This document shows positions 60,408 to 64,000 of a stretch of 64,000 bases of DNA, in pieces. The stretch is from Sanguibacter suarezii NBRC 16159 (GTDB lineage Bacteria > Actinomycetota > Actinomycetes > Actinomycetales > Cellulomonadaceae). Location of the stretch: contig NZ_BCRT01000015.1 of assembly GCF_001552735.1 (NCBI RefSeq), positions 62,001 through 126,000 on the forward strand, given 5' to 3'. How positions within the stretch are numbered: the stretch's first letter is position 1; the number at the start of each line of letters is the position of its first letter. The translations under genes were made by a program, and so were the position numbers. The notes beneath the pieces are model-generated. The model was not told the origin of the DNA. It did no database searches and saw nothing but the letters and a program-made list of their open reading frames with translations.

Positions 60408-61880
60408 ATGGACACCTCCGTCATCCCACCCACCCTCGCATCGCACCTGCCCACGACGCTGCTCATCGACGGCGAGTGGGGTGCGTCCTCCACCCGGACC
60501 ACCTTCGAGGTGAGCAACCCGGCCACGGAGGAGTCGCTCTTCGACGTCTCCGACGCGAGCCCCGCCGACGGCCTCCGCGCGCTCGACGCCGCCGCCGGCG
60601 CCGCTGCGCAGTGGCGCACCACACCTCCACGCGTCCGCTCGGACGTGCTGCGCGAGGTCTTCGACGTCATCACGGTGCGCGCCGCGGACATCGCGGCGCT
60701 CATCACCGCGGAGTGCGGCAAGCCCTTCGCGGAGTCCCAGGCCGAGGTCGCCTACGGCGCGGAGTTCATCCGGTGGTACTCCGAGCAGGCGGTGCGCTCC
60801 CCCGGTCTGGTGCGCACGGCGCCGGCGGGCACCGGGACCCAGCTGGTGCGCAGCCGGCCCGTCGGGCCGGCGCTGCTCATCACGCCGTGGAACTTCCCCC
60901 TCGCGATGGTCACCCGCAAGATCGCGCCGGCCCTGGCCGCCGGGTGCACGGTGGTCATCAAGCCCGCCCGGCTCACCCCGCTGACCACGCTGTACGTCGC
61001 CGAGATCGTCCGTGAGGCGCTCGCCTCACGCGGGCTGCCAGCCGGAGTGATCAACGTCGTGCCGACGTCGTCCTCGGGCGCGGTCACCGAGCCGATCCTC
61101 GCCGACCCGCGGCTGCGCAAGCTGTCCTTCACCGGCTCCACGCAGGTGGGGCAGGGCTTGCTGCGAGCGGCGGCGACCGGGGTGCTGCGCACCTCCATGG
61201 AGCTCGGCGGCAACGCTCCCTTCCTCGTCTTCGCCGACGCCGACCTCGACGCCGCGGTCTCTGGGGCGATGACCGCCAAGATGCGCAACTCCGGGCAGAC
61301 CTGCGTCGCGGCGAACCGCTTCCTCGTCGAGGCCTCGGTCGCCGAGGAGTTCACCGAGCGGCTCCGGGCGGCCTTCGACGCCCTCGTCGTGGGCGACGGC
61401 TCGGTGCCCGACGTCACCGTCGGCCCCCTCATCGAGGCGGCTGCGGTCGACAAGGTCGACGCGGCCGTCCAGCAGGCCGTGGACGACGGCGCGCGTGTGC
61501 GGATCGGCGGCAGCGCGCCGTCTGGCACAGGGCACTTCTATCTCCCGACAGTGCTCAGCGACGTCTCACCGGAGTCCGTGGTGGTGACCGAGGAGACCTT
61601 CGGGCCGGTCGCGCCGGTGGTGACCTTCGGCTCCGAGGAGGAGGCGCTCCAGCTCGCCAACGGGACCGAGTACGGGCTGGTGGCCTACGCCTACACCCGT
61701 GACCTGGGCCGGGCGATGCGCCTGACGGAGGAGATCGAGGCCGGGATGATCGGCATCAACCGTGGCCTCGTCTCGGACGCGAGCGCGCCCTTCGGCGGGC
61801 TCAAGCACTCCGGGCTCGGCCGCGAGGGCGGGGAGGCAGGGATCGAGGAGTACCTGGAGACGGTCTATGTCGCGATGTGA
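60408..61880 (+). CDS. gabD: NAD(P)-dependent succinate-semialdehyde dehydrogenase
   Basis: Oxidises succinate semialdehyde to succinate, the last step of GABA breakdown or of a bypass in the TCA cycle. The 490-residue enzyme has [21 protein letters not shown] (cofactor site, Asn in about 158-178), FTGSTQVGQ, the general base Glu in MELGGNAPF and the nucleophile Cys in [32 protein letters not shown] near the end is the succinate-semialdehyde subgroup signature. Substrate is assigned by that similarity; related aldehydes are possible. GATACT lies just upstream of the ATG at 60408 and no ribosome site is seen. It is divergent from thyA and 32 bases upstream of the GNAT gene. Confidence 0.92.
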   Translation: MDTSVIPPTLASHLPTTLLIDGEWGASSTRTTFEVSNPATEESLFDVSDASPADGLRALDAAAGAAAQWRTTPPRVRSDVLREVFDVITVRAADIAALITAECGKPFAESQAEVAYGAEFIRWYSEQAVRSPGLVRTAPAGTGTQLVRSRPVGPALLITPWNFPLAMVTRKIAPALAAGCTVVIKPARLTPLTTLYVAEIVREALASRGLPAGVINVVPTSSSGAVTEPILADPRLRKLSFTGSTQVGQGLLRAAATGVLRTSMELGGNAPFLVFADADLDAAVSGAMTAKMRNSGQTCVAANRFLVEASVAEEFTERLRAAFDALVVGDGSVPDVTVGPLIEAAAVDKVDAAVQQAVDDGARVRIGGSAPSGTGHFYLPTVLSDVSPESVVVTEETFGPVAPVVTFGSEEEALQLANGTEYGLVAYAYTRDLGRAMRLTEEIEAGMIGINRGLVSDASAPFGGLKHSGLGREGGEAGIEEYLETVYVAM

Positions 61881-61912
61881 GGTGCGTCTCGGACGCGCGA
61901 TAGGGTCACCGC

Positions 61913-62422
61913 ATGGCACTGTTCACAGAATCGGCTGACGTCTCCGTCCGTCCGGCCCAGCCCGAGGACGTCGACGCGGTCACCGACGTCCAGCTCGCCG
62001 CCTGGCGGCTCTCGCACGACAGCGTGCTCGGCGAGGACGTCATGGCGGCCCTGGACGTGGCGCGCATGCGCGAGCAGTGGGCGGCGGCCATCACCGCCCC
62101 ACCCGGGCCAGGATTTGCCGTGTTCGTCGCGTGCCGCCGGGCCGACGTGGTCGGCTTCGCCGCCGTGGGCCCGGGCCAGATCGTCGCGTTGGAGGTGCTG
62201 CCGGAGGAGCAGCGCTCCGGTCACGGCTCGCGTCTGCTCTCGGCGGCCGTCGACCGCATCCGGGCCGATGGCGCTGACGAGGTGAGTACCTGGGTGCTCG
62301 ACGAGGACCCCGCCCGCGAGCAGTTCCTCTCCGGCGCAGGCCTGGGCCCCGACGGCCGACGCCGCACCCTGGCCACCGGCGTCCGCGACGTCACCGAAGC
62401 CCGCTGGTCCGCCGAGCTCTGA
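61913..62422 (+). CDS. GNAT family N-acetyltransferase
   Basis: A 169-residue acetyltransferase of the GNAT fold. The acetyl-CoA-binding segment is IVALEVLPEEQRSGHGSRLLSAAVD (about 86-110, the Q/RxxGxG/A motif A), preceded by strands VRPAQPEDVDAV and ADVVGFAAVGPG. The C-terminal GLGPDGRRR... region completes the core. The substrate cannot be inferred. TAGGGT (61901-61906) lies six bases before the ATG with no ribosome site, so the mRNA is probably leaderless and independent of the aldehyde dehydrogenase gene that ends 32 bases upstream. A palindromic element follows 46 bases after the stop. Confidence 0.85.
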   Translation: MALFTESADVSVRPAQPEDVDAVTDVQLAAWRLSHDSVLGEDVMAALDVARMREQWAAAITAPPGPGFAVFVACRRADVVGFAAVGPGQIVALEVLPEEQRSGHGSRLLSAAVDRIRADGADEVSTWVLDEDPAREQFLSGAGLGPDGRRRTLATGVRDVTEARWSAEL

Positions 62423-62467
62423 CCCACCCGGCCCGCGCGCCCGCTGGCCCCGCTGGCCCTGCCAGCC

Positions 62468-62533
62468 CCGCTGAGTGCACGGTAATGTCCGCGACACGCC
62501 GGTGCGACACGCCCGTTATCGTGCACTCAGCGG
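62468..62533. repeat. Imperfect palindromic intergenic element
   Basis: CCGCTGAGTGCACG and its exact complement bound the element (66 bases). Interior symmetry is partial (GGTAATG versus GATAACG), and GCGACACGCC occurs twice inside. It lies between the convergent GNAT and small-membrane-protein genes and resembles REP/BIME-type dispersed elements, possibly with terminator function. Confidence 0.6.
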
Positions 62534-62562
62534 TGCGGGTGGGGCGCTGGGGGTGGGATGGG

Positions 62563-63009
62563 TCAGCGGGTTCGGTAGAGGCGGGCTGCGGTGCGCAGGG
62601 CGGACCGGGCGCGCTTGCGGTCGCGGGCGGCGTCGTAGGCGAAGGCCACGTTGTACCAGGCCTTCCAGCTCTCCGGCTCAGCCTCCACGCGCTCGCGCAT
62701 CACGACGAAGGCCGCATCGGCCGCGTCCCGGTCGATCCGTCCCCCGGGCGAGCGCGGCAGGTCGTCCACCGGCAGCTCGCCGGCCGCGGCCAGCTCGTCA
62801 GCCATCCGCTGCACCACGACTCCCAGCCACCACTCCCGGGCGATGAGCGCGACCGCGAGCAGCGGGATGATGAGCACGCCCACGCCGATCGCGATGCCGA
62901 CCGGTTCTCCGGTCCCCATGAGTGCCTGTGCCCGGCCCCAGATCGCGTAGACGTACAGCGCGAGCAGAACTGTGACCGCGACCGCGCCGAGCAGCGCCTT
63001 CTTGTTCAT
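62563..63009 (-). CDS. Small two-helix membrane protein with TPR-like C-terminus, downstream of dapB
   Basis: A 148-residue protein of unknown function. Two hydrophobic segments (about 5-26 and 37-60) predict a membrane hairpin. The remaining 85 residues are cytoplasmic or surface-exposed, helical and charged, with a single TPR-like unit near the end (AWYNVAFAYDAARDRKRARSALRTA). The Arg-rich C-terminus may bind nucleic acid or lipid. It starts seven bases after the dapB stop on the same strand and is probably co-transcribed with it, as in related actinobacteria. I recognise no named family. The ATG at 63009 is preceded by a weak GAGCCGGCG. Confidence 0.75.
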   Translation of the reverse strand: MNKKALLGAVAVTVLLALYVYAIWGRAQALMGTGEPVGIAIGVGVLIIPLLAVALIAREWWLGVVVQRMADELAAAGELPVDDLPRSPGGRIDRDAADAAFVVMRERVEAEPESWKAWYNVAFAYDAARDRKRARSALRTAARLYRTR

Positions 63010-63016
63010 CGCCGGC

Positions 63017-63847
<831 letters not shown>

Positions 63848-64000
63848 TCAAGGTCACCTGGTGAGGCCGATGAGAGTGCATCGACACCAGGGGCGAGCCG
63901 CTCGGCGAAGCCCATCGGCACTCCGACCGCGCGTCCTGTCGCCTCTCATGCTCTGGGCGGTGCTCGCCTCGCGCGAGCGCCTGTCCGTCAGGGCGACGGG

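Noticed and set aside
63862-64000. A reading frame open to the right edge on the plus strand (GTG near 63862 or ATG at 63949)
   Set aside because: Its early codons lack third-position G/C bias, there is no ribosome site, and too little is visible to recognise a product.

Overview
The window is about 70 % G+C with strong G/C bias at third codon positions, many GTG starts, and a gene order typical of Actinobacteria. Gene content (mraZ-rsmH head of the dcw cluster, lexA beside a LysM protein and nrdR, recA-recX, miaB/miaA/dapF, gluABCD, RNase Y together with RNase J, ftsK-pgsA-cinA-clgR, dapA/dapB/thyA/folA, SAV_6107-type HEPN and DUF3040/DUF3046/DUF5302 proteins) points to Actinomycetia, most likely Micrococcales of the Intrasporangiaceae/Dermatophilaceae kind. 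The genus-level placement is inference. I see no rRNA, tRNA, CRISPR array, insertion sequence or prophage; this is core chromosome.

Layout. 1-2.4 kb: rsmH (cut by the left edge) and mraZ, with phased repeats in front of mraZ, then a DUF3040 protein. 2.5-3.9 kb: a secreted transglycosylase-like protein with an (EAAAA)n stalk and a long structured leader. 4-6 kb: a LexA-controlled HEPN-dinB operon, divergent from a spermidine-synthase-like gene. 7-11.4 kb: a PAC2 protein and a signalling operon (receiver-PP2C phosphatase, CHASE3-like histidine kinase, Rcp-type receiver). 11.6-16.7 kb: HelD, SerA, DUF5302, aldo/keto reductase. 16.7-20.6 kb: nrdR, LysM protein, lexA, ldh. 20.6-27.2 kb: dinG, hflX, a methyltransferase, dapF-miaA. 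27.3-33.6 kb: three YbjN proteins with an HSP90 and a TPR-like partner. 33.6-42.5 kb: miaB, gluABCD, rny, recX, recA, DUF3046. 42.6-50.9 kb: lhr, clgR, cinA-pgsA, capA. 51-64 kb: ftsK, a Pro-rich membrane protein, rnj-dapA, polysaccharide deacetylase, folA-thyA, succinate-semialdehyde dehydrogenase, GNAT, a small membrane protein and dapB.

How it works together. Much of the DNA-damage circuit is here: lexA, recA-recX, dinB and a LysM division-inhibitor-like gene, with LexA palindromes in front of the first three and in the lexA/LysM intergenic region. Lysine/diaminopimelate synthesis is represented by dapA, dapB and dapF, tRNA A37 modification by miaA and miaB, RNA decay by RNase J and RNase Y, and thymidylate/folate synthesis by thyA-folA. 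The least explained block is the HSP90/TPR/YbjN cluster lying inside the otherwise conserved miaB-miaA interval. At least fourteen genes have a TANNNT hexamer 6-8 bases before the start codon, indicating widespread leaderless transcription.
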